Origin: Verrucomicrobiota bacterium
Lineage (GTDB): Bacteria; Verrucomicrobiota; Verrucomicrobiia; Opitutales; Opitutaceae
Length of the DNA stretch: 8,928 bases
Assembly: GCA_030832235.1 (NCBI GenBank)
Contig: JAURJO010000055.1
Location: 1-8,928 of the forward strand
Reading direction: 5' to 3'
The notes below the pieces were generated by a model, which saw only the letters and a program-made list of their open reading frames with translations, was not told where the DNA came from and made no database searches. Positions 1 to 6,633 of the stretch are shown one piece after another; position 1 is the first letter of the stretch, and each line of letters opens with the position of its first letter. The translations under genes were made by a program, and so were the position numbers.

Positions 1-4
1 CCCC

Positions 5-2662
5 ATGACCTTCATTCTCCGACTTGCCTGGCGGGACTCGCGCGCTTCGCGGCGGCGCCTCTTCCTGTTTTCCCTTTCGGTGGTGCTCGGTATCGCCGCG
101 CTCGTCGCGGTGGGCTCGCTCGGGGCGAACTTAGCCCGGGCGATCGATGACCAGGCTAAGGGCCTGCTTGGCGCCGATCTGGTCATCACCGGACGCGCGG
201 AACTCGGCGCGGCGGCGCGGGCGCATCTCGATTCCATCGGAGCCGAGCAGGCGCGGGAGAAAAGCTTCTCGTCGATGCTGACCTTCCCCAAGGCCGACGA
301 TGCCGCGCGGCTCGTGAACGTCCGGGCGCTCGAGGGCGCGTTTCCGTTTCATGGAGACTTCACCACGGTGCCGGCTGACGCACCGTCTCGCCTGCGGGCG
401 GGCGGCGCGGTGGCGATCGTCGAGGAGACCCTGCTCCGCCAATACGGCGCGGCGGTGGGCGATCCCATCAAGTTGGGCCGGACCACGTTTACCGTCGTCG
501 GCGCGTTGCAGCGGTTGCCGGGCGAGTCCTCGGCGGTTTCGGCGACGGTCGCGCCGCGGGCGCTCATCCCGTGGTCTGAACTCGAGGGCACGGGCCTCGC
601 CGAGCGTTCGGTGCTCTTCCGGCATCGCACGTTTGTGCGGCTGCCCCAGGGGGTCGACCCGGCGGTGGTCGAGCGCGACATGCGGCGGCGTTTCATCGGC
701 GAGGGCCTGGGTTTCGACACGGTGGCGGAACGCAAACGCAACCTCGGCCGCGTGCTGGAAAACATCGAGGCGTTCCTCGGGCTGGTCGGCTTCGTAGCCC
801 TTTTCCTCGGCGCGATCGGCGTCGCGAGCGCGGTTCATGTCTACATCCGCCAGAAAGTCCCGACCGTCGCGGTGCTGCGGTGCCTCGGGGCGACGGCGCG
901 CCAGGCTTTCGGGGTCTATCTCGTGCAGGGAATGGCGCTGGGATTGGTGGGCGCGTTCCTCGGCGCGGTGTTGGGCGTCCTGGTGCAACTGGCCTTGCCG
1001 GGTTTGCTCCGCGACGTGCTGCCGATCGACGTGGTCTTCTTCATTGCGTGGCCCTCGGTGTTGTGGGGCATGGGAGCGGGCCTCGTCATCTCACTGCTGT
1101 TCACGCTGCTGCCTCTCCTGGCCGTGAGGGATGTCTCGCCGTTGGTCGCGCTGCGTTCGGCGTTCGCCGAGCGGGCGGGCGGGGCCGCCGACCCGTGGCG
1201 GATTGCCATCCTCGGTTTTATTGTGATCGCCGTCGCCGGCTTCGCGGTCTGGCAGACGGGGCGTCTGCGGGAGGGGCTGGCCTTCACCGCGGCGCTCGCC
1301 GCGGGCTTTGGCGTGCTGGCGGGTCTCGCCCAGTTGACCGCGTGGGTCGCGCGGCGGTGGTTTCCCCGGCGTGCGCCCTATGTGGTCCGCCAGGGCGTCG
1401 CCAATCTCTACCGACCGCAGAACCGCACCGTGCTGCTCCTGCTCTCACTCGGGCTGGGCACGTTCCTCATGCTGACCTTGTTCCTCACGCGCACGACGCT
1501 GTTGCGTGAGATTCAGGTGTCCGGCGGAGCCGGGCGCGCGAACCTCCTCTTCTTCGACATCCAGGACGACCAGATCGAGGGCGTGAAGCGCACCGCCGCC
1601 GCGGCCGGAGCCCCCGTCACGGTGCACGCGCCGATCGTCACGATGAAGATCGCCTCGGTGAAAGGGCGCCCGGTGGAGGAAATAATCCGTGAAAGCTCCG
1701 TCCGCCGTCCTCCGGTGAAATCCGAGCCGGGGGCGGTCCCGGAAGGCGAGGCTGCGCCAAGCGGACGCTTTGGCGGTGAGCGCGGCGAACGCGGGGGAAA
1801 GAAAGGCGAGTTCGGCCGCGGCGGCGGTGCGGCCGCTTGGACCCTGCGCCGGGAATACCGATCGACCTACCGGTCGAACCTGGAGGGTTCGGAGCGGCTG
1901 GTGGCGGGATCGTTCACGGGCCGCGTCGAACCCGGCGAGGCCGTGGTGCCGGTTTCCCTCGAGGAGGGACTCTTCCGTGAGATGCGACTGCAACTGGGCG
2001 ATGAGATCGAGTGGGACGTCCAGGGCGTGCCGATCCGCACGAAGGTGGGCAGCGTGCGCGCGGTGGAGTGGCGACGGATCGAGCCGAACTTCTTCGTCGT
2101 CTTCCCCGAGGGCGTGCTCGAGCCGGCGCCGAAATTCCACGTCGCCGCGATGCGCGCGACCGACCCGGATCACTCGGCGCGAGTCCAGCGCGCGGTCGTC
2201 GCCGCCTATCCCAACGTCACAGCGATCGACCTCGCCCTCGTGCTGCGGACGGTCGACGAGATCTTCAGCAAGGTGGCCTTTGCGATCGAGTTCATGGCGG
2301 CGTTCACGGTTTTGACCGGTGTGATCGTGCTGGTGGGCGCGATCCTCACGGGCCGTTACCAACGCATTCGCGAGACCGTGCTGCTGCGCACGCTCGGCGC
2401 CACCCGGCGGCAGCTCATCGGCATCCAGCTGATCGAATACTCGATCCTGGGAGTGCTGGCCGCCGTCGTCGGCGGTGGCCTGGCGATCGCGGGCAACACC
2501 TTGCTGGCGCGCTTCGTCTTCAACATTGAGCCGGGTTTGTCCTGGGGGGTGCTGGCCGGCGGGGTGCTCTCCGTGTGCGCGGTCACGGTCCTGACCGGGT
2601 TCCTCACGAACCGCGGGATCACCCGCCACCCGCCGCTCGAGGTTCTGCGCCAGGAGACGTGA
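5..2662 (+). CDS. ABC transporter permease, YbbP/FtsX-like, two FtsX domains
   Basis: This is an inner-membrane permease of the FtsX/MacB superfamily, 885 residues (E. coli YbbP is about 800). A short cytoplasmic N-terminus leads into one membrane helix (about residues 19-41) and a large extracytoplasmic domain (about 45-255). A helix cluster (about 258-375) follows, then three further helices (about 397-497), a second extracytoplasmic domain (about 500-755) and a final three-helix cluster (about 757-870). The FtsX motif with LR-x-LGA occurs twice, at VLRCLGATARQAF (about 291-303) and LLRTLGATRRQLI (about 793-805). This double arrangement is typical of YbbP-type permeases, which work with a separate YbbA/LolD-like ATPase. 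No ATPase gene is in the window, and the gene starts four bases from the left edge, so the partner may lie just upstream. The substrate is unknown. Oddity: residues about 587-609 are a Gly-rich, charged, low-complexity stretch inside the second extracytoplasmic domain. Confidence 0.92.
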   Translation: MTFILRLAWRDSRASRRRLFLFSLSVVLGIAALVAVGSLGANLARAIDDQAKGLLGADLVITGRAELGAAARAHLDSIGAEQAREKSFSSMLTFPKADDAARLVNVRALEGAFPFHGDFTTVPADAPSRLRAGGAVAIVEETLLRQYGAAVGDPIKLGRTTFTVVGALQRLPGESSAVSATVAPRALIPWSELEGTGLAERSVLFRHRTFVRLPQGVDPAVVERDMRRRFIGEGLGFDTVAERKRNLGRVLENIEAFLGLVGFVALFLGAIGVASAVHVYIRQKVPTVAVLRCLGATARQAFGVYLVQGMALGLVGAFLGAVLGVLVQLALPGLLRDVLPIDVVFFIAWPSVLWGMGAGLVISLLFTLLPLLAVRDVSPLVALRSAFAERAGGAADPWRIAILGFIVIAVAGFAVWQTGRLREGLAFTAALAAGFGVLAGLAQLTAWVARRWFPRRAPYVVRQGVANLYRPQNRTVLLLLSLGLGTFLMLTLFLTRTTLLREIQVSGGAGRANLLFFDIQDDQIEGVKRTAAAAGAPVTVHAPIVTMKIASVKGRPVEEIIRESSVRRPPVKSEPGAVPEGEAAPSGRFGGERGERGGKKGEFGRGGGAAAWTLRREYRSTYRSNLEGSERLVAGSFTGRVEPGEAVVPVSLEEGLFREMRLQLGDEIEWDVQGVPIRTKVGSVRAVEWRRIEPNFFVVFPEGVLEPAPKFHVAAMRATDPDHSARVQRAVVAAYPNVTAIDLALVLRTVDEIFSKVAFAIEFMAAFTVLTGVIVLVGAILTGRYQRIRETVLLRTLGATRRQLIGIQLIEYSILGVLAAVVGGGLAIAGNTLLARFVFNIEPGLSWGVLAGGVLSVCAVTVLTGFLTNRGITRHPPLEVLRQET

Positions 2663-2663
2663 G

Positions 2664-2676
2664 CCGGGGCCCCCGG
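2664..2676. repeat. GC-only inverted repeat just after the permease stop
   Basis: CCGGG (2664-2668) and CCCGG (2672-2676) form a five-pair GC stem with a three-base loop, beginning two bases after the permease stop codon. No T-run follows, so it is not a standard intrinsic terminator. It could be a weak 3'-end hairpin, or chance in a GC-rich spacer. Confidence 0.25.
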
Positions 2677-2741
2677 GGCGGGTTGATAGTTTGACGGCCG
2701 GCCCGCGCGCCCGATGCTCGCAACGCCCTCGGGGGCGCTCC

Positions 2742-3389
2742 ATGCCGGACTTGAAACACCTCTTCGCCAACAACCAGGCTTGGGCCGATTCGGTCCGCCG
2801 CAGCCGGCCGGATTTTTTCACGGAGCTCTCGCGCCAGCAGTCACCCGCCTATCTCTGGATCGGTTGCGCCGACAGCCGCGTGCCGGCCAACGAGATCGTC
2901 GGCCTGCTGCCGGGCGAATTGTTCGTGCACCGCAATATCGCCAACGTCGTCGTGCACACCGATCTGAACTGCCTCTCGGTGATGCAGTTCGCGGTCGAGG
3001 TGCTGCGGGTGCGGCACATTATCGTCTGCGGACATTACGGTTGTTCCGGCGTGAACGCGGCACTGCATCGCGACCGCGTCGGTCTGGCCGACAATTGGCT
3101 CCAGCACGTGCAGGACGTGCGGGAAAAGCACCAGCCGCGGCTCGAGTGCGTGCGGAGCGACGGCGCGGCGCGTTGCGACCGTTTGTGCGAGCTCAACGTG
3201 ATCGAGCAGGTGGCGAACGTGTGCCGGACCACGATTGTGCGCGACGCGTGGCTGCGGTCGCAGGAGCTCACCGTGCACGGCTGGATCTACGGCCTGAAGG
3301 ACGGGCGCCTGCGCGATCTGCGCTGCTCCGCCACGAGTCCCGAGACCGCGGCGGCCAATTACCGCACCGCCCTCGAGGGGCTCGGTTGA
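2742..3389 (+). CDS. can: beta-class carbonic anhydrase (Can/CynT type)
   Basis: A cytoplasmic zinc enzyme interconverting CO2 and bicarbonate, 215 residues, close to the usual length for the family. The zinc ligands are visible: Cys42 and Asp44 in CADSRVP, with Arg46 completing the catalytic Asp-Arg dyad, and His98 and Cys101 in GHYGCSG. These numbers match those of the E. coli Can enzyme. Trp39, Arg64 and Tyr183 are in the places of the non-catalytic bicarbonate-binding triad known from type II enzymes (Trp39/Arg64/Tyr181 in the Haemophilus enzyme), so allosteric control by bicarbonate is likely by analogy. The start at 2742 (MPDLKHLF) gives the family N-terminus; an in-frame TTG at 2691 would add 17 residues that do not resemble the family. 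No strong Shine-Dalgarno is seen. The gene is 79 bp downstream of the permease on the same strand; co-transcription is possible but there is no functional tie. Confidence 0.95.
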   Translation: MPDLKHLFANNQAWADSVRRSRPDFFTELSRQQSPAYLWIGCADSRVPANEIVGLLPGELFVHRNIANVVVHTDLNCLSVMQFAVEVLRVRHIIVCGHYGCSGVNAALHRDRVGLADNWLQHVQDVREKHQPRLECVRSDGAARCDRLCELNVIEQVANVCRTTIVRDAWLRSQELTVHGWIYGLKDGRLRDLRCSATSPETAAANYRTALEGLG

Positions 3390-3722
3390 GCCCCCGTCCG
3401 TTGATCCAAGGATAATCCCACCTGCCGGCCCAACCGGACGGGAATGCCTGTTGAAAAGCTCATGATGTAGCCGTGGTCCTCCGCCGCGGACCATGCGGAG
3501 CGCATGACGGCCGAAGGCTGTTCCGAATGCGGCGCGCTGGAGCCGGAGTTGCCCGATCGCGCGGATCGATGTGTCGATGGCGCGACCGTGGACAATCGTG
3601 CCGAAAAACATGGTTTTGTGCACAGCACTCTGGCTCCAACCAAACGAGCGATGTTGATCGATCGCCTTCGCCTGTGCGGGTCGGGGGTTGAACCGGCGGC
3701 GGGACGCGCTTCGCTTCGCCCC
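3390..3722. other. Intergenic region upstream of the lyase gene, no gene recognised
   Basis: The gap between the carbonic anhydrase and the lyase is about 330 bp. It is open in the lyase frame from 3504, but the encoded 73 residues resemble no domain and lie in front of a clear signal peptide, so I treat it as non-coding. It contains the inverted repeat at 3393-3442, a small symmetric element AAAAC-ATG-GTTTT near 3605-3617 and a GATCGATC palindrome at 3656-3663. The stretch around 3595-3655 is less GC-rich than its surroundings, which would suit a promoter for the lyase operon, but I cannot pick out a good -35/-10 pair. Confidence 0.4.
3393..3442. repeat. Inverted repeat downstream of carbonic anhydrase
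   Basis: CCCGTCCGTTG (3393-3403) pairs with CAACCGGACGGG (3431-3442), giving 11 base pairs with one bulged C and a loop of about 27 bases. It starts four bases after the carbonic anhydrase stop codon. No T-run follows the right arm, so it is not a classical intrinsic terminator, but it could form a 3'-end RNA structure or mark a transcript boundary before the lyase operon. The pairing is visible directly; the function is inference. Confidence 0.4.
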
Positions 3723-5678
3723 ATGCTGGCACGTGCGCTCTTTTTTTTCGCCTCGGCGGCGGTGGCCGGCGCGGCGGCGTCGTTTCCCAAGCCGGACCCG
3801 GAGCGTCGGTTTCCCGAGCTGAAAGTTTACTCCGGTTTGGGCGATTCATGGCGGTCGGCGAAGGAGGATTGGGAAGGCGCGCGGCGACGCACGCGGGAGG
3901 ATCCGGTTTGGGCGGATTGGTTGCGCCGTGAACGCGAGGAGGTCGGGCGTTGGATGACGCGTCACCGTGACCGGGTCGACTGGCTGCCGGGCTGGTCGCA
4001 CGACGGGGTGAGCCCGAAGGACGGGTCGCGGGTGCCGTGGACCGAAGCGATCCCTCACGAGGAGGCGGAGTTTTTTGCAAGCCCCTCGGATCCGCGGATC
4101 GAGATCACGCCGAAGCTGCATGCGTGGTGGGTAGTGGGTTTCCGGGCGCGGCATGTGGAAACGATGGTGCGGGCGGCGCAGCTTTTCCGCCTGACGGGTG
4201 ACGCGTCGTGCCGCGACTGGGCGGCGGAGCAAATGGATTTTTACGCGGCTAACTTTCCTCGTTGGGAGCCGCAGCGTCCGGGGCATCCGGCCCGGCTTTT
4301 CTGGCAGACGCTGACGGAGGCGACGAACCTCGTGAAGTTCGTCGAAGTCGTGCGGCTCCTCGGCGACGCGGTCGCTCCGGATCGGCGCGACGTCTGGCGG
4401 CGGGAGTTTTTCGAGCCGGAGGTGAAGGCCCTAAACTCCACGCAGCAGCAGGTGCACAATATCGCGTTGTGGCAGCGGTGCGCGGTCGCGCAGGTGGCGC
4501 TGTTGCTCGGCGACGAGGCGCTGTGGAAGGGCGCGATCGACGGCCCGTGGGGTGTGCGCCGGCAGATTTCCGAGGGCGTGACGTCAGACTACTTCTGGTT
4601 TGAGCAGTCGCTGGGTTATAACGCATTCGTGGCGCAGGCGATGCACTCGCTCGGGCTCGCAGCAGGTCTGGCCGGGCGCGCCGACGACGTCTCCCATGAA
4701 CTGGCGGTAGCGCAAAATCTTCTGCTCGCGCCGCTCACCCTGCGTTTTTCCGACGGCCGGTTGCCCAACCCGGCCGATAGCCGCGGTGGGTTGCGCGCAC
4801 CCGATGCCGATCTGCTCGCCCGCTCTTACCGCGTTTTCCCGACGACGCTCGGCTTGGAGGAGGCGCGGCGCCTGCGGGATTGGAACACGCTGCTCGATCC
4901 GCCGCCGGCGCCACCCCGGCCGGTGGTTTTGCCGGAGGTCGCCGCGGTGCATCTGGAATCCACGCGCATGGCGGTGCTCCGCTCGGGGGCATGGCAGGTT
5001 TTTCTTCACTACGGGCAGCTTGCGAAGTCCCACAGCCAGCGGGAGGCGCTGAATTATTCGGCGACCTACGGCGACGTCGATATCACGCACGATCCCGGCA
5101 CGGTGGGTTACGGCTCACCCTTGCACCGCGGGTACTACACGCGCGGGCTCGCGCACAACGTGCCGTTGATCGAAGGGGAGGCGCAGGAAGGGCACGATCG
5201 CGGTCAGGTCTTGGAGTTTTCTCCGGCGCGGGTGCGGGCTGCGCAGCCCAACTACCAGCCCGGGGTCAGCGTCGGGCGGGAACTGGCGATCGAGGGTGGC
5301 GCGCTGCGCGACACAGTGACGGTGGAGTGCGCGGGCGGACCGCGCCGTCTCGGGCTCTCGTTTCACCTGCAAGGCCGCACGCGGCTGCCGGATGGATTCT
5401 GGGCCGATACCGATTTCGCGCGGGGCCGCCCGGAGGAGTTTGCGCAATGGACGGAGGTGCGCGCCGGACGTTTCAAGGAGAACATCGAGTTCGAGGCCGC
5501 CTTCGGGGGAAGCGTGGTCATGCGCGTCGTCGTGAGCGCGCCGGGTGAATTCCGGATCTGGCGGGGGTTCTCGCCGGACGCGCCGCCCCGGCGACGTGAG
5601 AGCTTCTACCTTGAATTGACGGAGCCGGCCTCCCGGGCCGTTTTCACGACGACGCTGGCTCCGGTATCCGCGCAATGA
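3723..5678 (+). CDS. Secreted polysaccharide lyase-like protein (alginate lyase / heparinase II-III fold)
   Basis: Predicted periplasmic or secreted enzyme of 651 residues, probably cleaving a uronic-acid-containing polysaccharide by beta-elimination. Residues 1-19 form a signal peptide (MLARALFFFASAAVAGAAA, likely cut after Ala19). Residues about 30-390 look like the helical (alpha/alpha) toroid of alginate lyase/heparinase enzymes, and about 400-645 like the beta-sandwich heparinase II/III domain. Candidate catalytic residues are His245-Asn246 in QQQVHNIALW, Tyr299 in FEQSLGYNAF, and His437 in KSHSQREALNYS. DPGT at 457-460 and LAHN at 476-479 match the conserved pattern of the C-terminal domain. 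The spacing of about 54 residues from His/Asn to Tyr is like that of heparinase II (His202, Tyr257). The substrate cannot be read from sequence. The start at 3723 is chosen for the signal peptide; an in-frame ATG upstream at 3507 would bury it. The downstream DUF72 gene follows directly, implying one transcript. A run of eight T lies inside the signal-peptide codons. Confidence 0.8.
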   Translation: MLARALFFFASAAVAGAAASFPKPDPERRFPELKVYSGLGDSWRSAKEDWEGARRRTREDPVWADWLRREREEVGRWMTRHRDRVDWLPGWSHDGVSPKDGSRVPWTEAIPHEEAEFFASPSDPRIEITPKLHAWWVVGFRARHVETMVRAAQLFRLTGDASCRDWAAEQMDFYAANFPRWEPQRPGHPARLFWQTLTEATNLVKFVEVVRLLGDAVAPDRRDVWRREFFEPEVKALNSTQQQVHNIALWQRCAVAQVALLLGDEALWKGAIDGPWGVRRQISEGVTSDYFWFEQSLGYNAFVAQAMHSLGLAAGLAGRADDVSHELAVAQNLLLAPLTLRFSDGRLPNPADSRGGLRAPDADLLARSYRVFPTTLGLEEARRLRDWNTLLDPPPAPPRPVVLPEVAAVHLESTRMAVLRSGAWQVFLHYGQLAKSHSQREALNYSATYGDVDITHDPGTVGYGSPLHRGYYTRGLAHNVPLIEGEAQEGHDRGQVLEFSPARVRAAQPNYQPGVSVGRELAIEGGALRDTVTVECAGGPRRLGLSFHLQGRTRLPDGFWADTDFARGRPEEFAQWTEVRAGRFKENIEFEAAFGGSVVMRVVVSAPGEFRIWRGFSPDAPPRRRESFYLELTEPASRAVFTTTLAPVSAQ

Positions 5679-5692
5679 GCGGCGTCGCGACG

Positions 5693-5701
5693 AAGGTGGA
5701 G
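5693..5701 (+). promoter_or_regulatory. Ribosome binding site deciding the DUF72 start
   Basis: AAGGTGGAG, with GGAG ending nine bases before the ATG at 5711. It is the best Shine-Dalgarno-like sequence next to any start in the window. The alternative ATG at 5675, overlapping the lyase stop, has no purine-rich sequence in front of it. Confidence 0.55.
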
Positions 5702-5710
5702 ACTGGAATC

Positions 5711-6577
5711 ATGCGGTTGGGATGTCCGGTGTGGGCGCACGCCGCGTGGCGCGGCCGGTTCTTCACCCGGGAGGCGCGGCGCGAGGACTTTCTGCCCCAG
5801 TACGCGTCGGTGTTCGGCGCCGCGGAGGCCAATCCGACTTTTTACGGGCTACCCTCCCGGGAGACGGTGGCGCGATGGGCGGCCGAGGCGCCGCCGGAAT
5901 TCCGGTTCTGCTTCAAGTTTCCGCGGGCTATCACCCATGAGCGCCAATTGTCGGGGGCGGAGCGGGAGACGGATGAATTCCTCGAGCGTCTAGCTCCGCT
6001 CGGAAGCCGGCTCGGGCCGTTCTTTCTGCAGTTGCACGCTAGTTTCGGGGTTTCGCGCTTGGATGTGCTCGGGAAATACCTGCGCGGGCTACCCCGGGGT
6101 TTCTCGTACGCGGTGGAGGTGCGCGCGGCGGAGTTTTTTGAGGATGGAACGGCCGAGCACGCGGTGGATGCGCTGCTGACGGAGCTTGGGGTCGATCGGG
6201 TGAATTTCGACACGCGCGGACTCTTTGCCTCGGTCGCGGAGGATGATTTCACGCGGGACGCAAAGCGGAAGAAACCGCGGGTTCCTTTGCGGACAACCGT
6301 AACCGGGAAGCGGCCCTTTGTCCGTTTTGTCGGAGATCCGGAGATCGCGCGAAACGCCGCGCTACTGGATGCCTGGGCGGACGTGGTCACCGCCTGGCTC
6401 CAGCGGGGGCTTTCCCCCTATTTCTTCACGCACCACCCGGATGATACGGAAGCGCCGGCCTTGGCGCGGGATTTCCAAGGCCGGGTCCACGCGCGCTTTC
6501 CCACGGCGCCTCGGCCGGCCGAGTGGCCTGCGGAGCGTGAGGCGGCCTGTGCGGCGCGTCAGCTGGAGTTGCTTTAG
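5711..6577 (+). CDS. DUF72 (YecE-like) family protein
   Basis: Cytoplasmic TIM-barrel-like protein of the DUF72/YecE family, 288 residues; biochemical role unknown for the family. Family landmarks appear in order: MRLGCPVWAHAAW at the N-terminus, EANPTFYGLPS (39-49), FKFPRAITHER (68-78), LGPFFLQLHASF (101-112), YAVEVRAAEFF (133-143), FDTRGLF (166-172), FVRFVGDP (203-210) and YFFTHHPDDTEAPALA (237-252). The start at 5711 is chosen because the family's first strand begins there and a good ribosome binding site precedes it. An in-frame ATG at 5675 overlaps the lyase stop (ATGA) and would add 12 residues, with translational coupling. Either way the gene sits in one unit with the lyase. It converges with the histidine kinase gene 56 bp downstream. 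The recognisable motifs look intact, so it is probably functional. Confidence 0.88.
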   Translation: MRLGCPVWAHAAWRGRFFTREARREDFLPQYASVFGAAEANPTFYGLPSRETVARWAAEAPPEFRFCFKFPRAITHERQLSGAERETDEFLERLAPLGSRLGPFFLQLHASFGVSRLDVLGKYLRGLPRGFSYAVEVRAAEFFEDGTAEHAVDALLTELGVDRVNFDTRGLFASVAEDDFTRDAKRKKPRVPLRTTVTGKRPFVRFVGDPEIARNAALLDAWADVVTAWLQRGLSPYFFTHHPDDTEAPALARDFQGRVHARFPTAPRPAEWPAEREAACAARQLELL

Positions 6578-6633
6578 ATTCCGGGGAATTTCGCCCTGAA
6601 AGGGTAAGCTCGAATGCTTTGCGCCGAGTCTCT

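Noticed and set aside
131..988. Minus-strand open frame (285 codons) opposite the permease N-terminal half
   Set aside because: Composition is typical of an antisense shadow in GC-rich DNA, and no motif is seen.
1445..2821. Long open frame on the minus strand (458 codons) opposite the permease
   Set aside because: It is His/Arg/Asp-rich with no recognisable domain, and mirrors the codon bias of a clearly real permease on the other strand.
2841..3623. Minus-strand open frame (260 codons) opposite the carbonic anhydrase and the following gap
   Set aside because: It lies mostly antisense to a gene with intact catalytic motifs. Its first part in the gap looks like no known protein.
3504..3722. 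N-terminal extension of the lyase frame, including a CSECG motif
   Set aside because: It would place a clear signal peptide in the interior of the protein; the Cys pair alone is not evidence of a domain.
6578..6633. Bidirectional terminator between the convergent DUF72 and kinase genes
   Set aside because: Only weak elements are present (ATTCC-GG-GGAAT at 6578-6589; CCCT-GAA-AGGG at 6594-6604) with no T-run on either strand.
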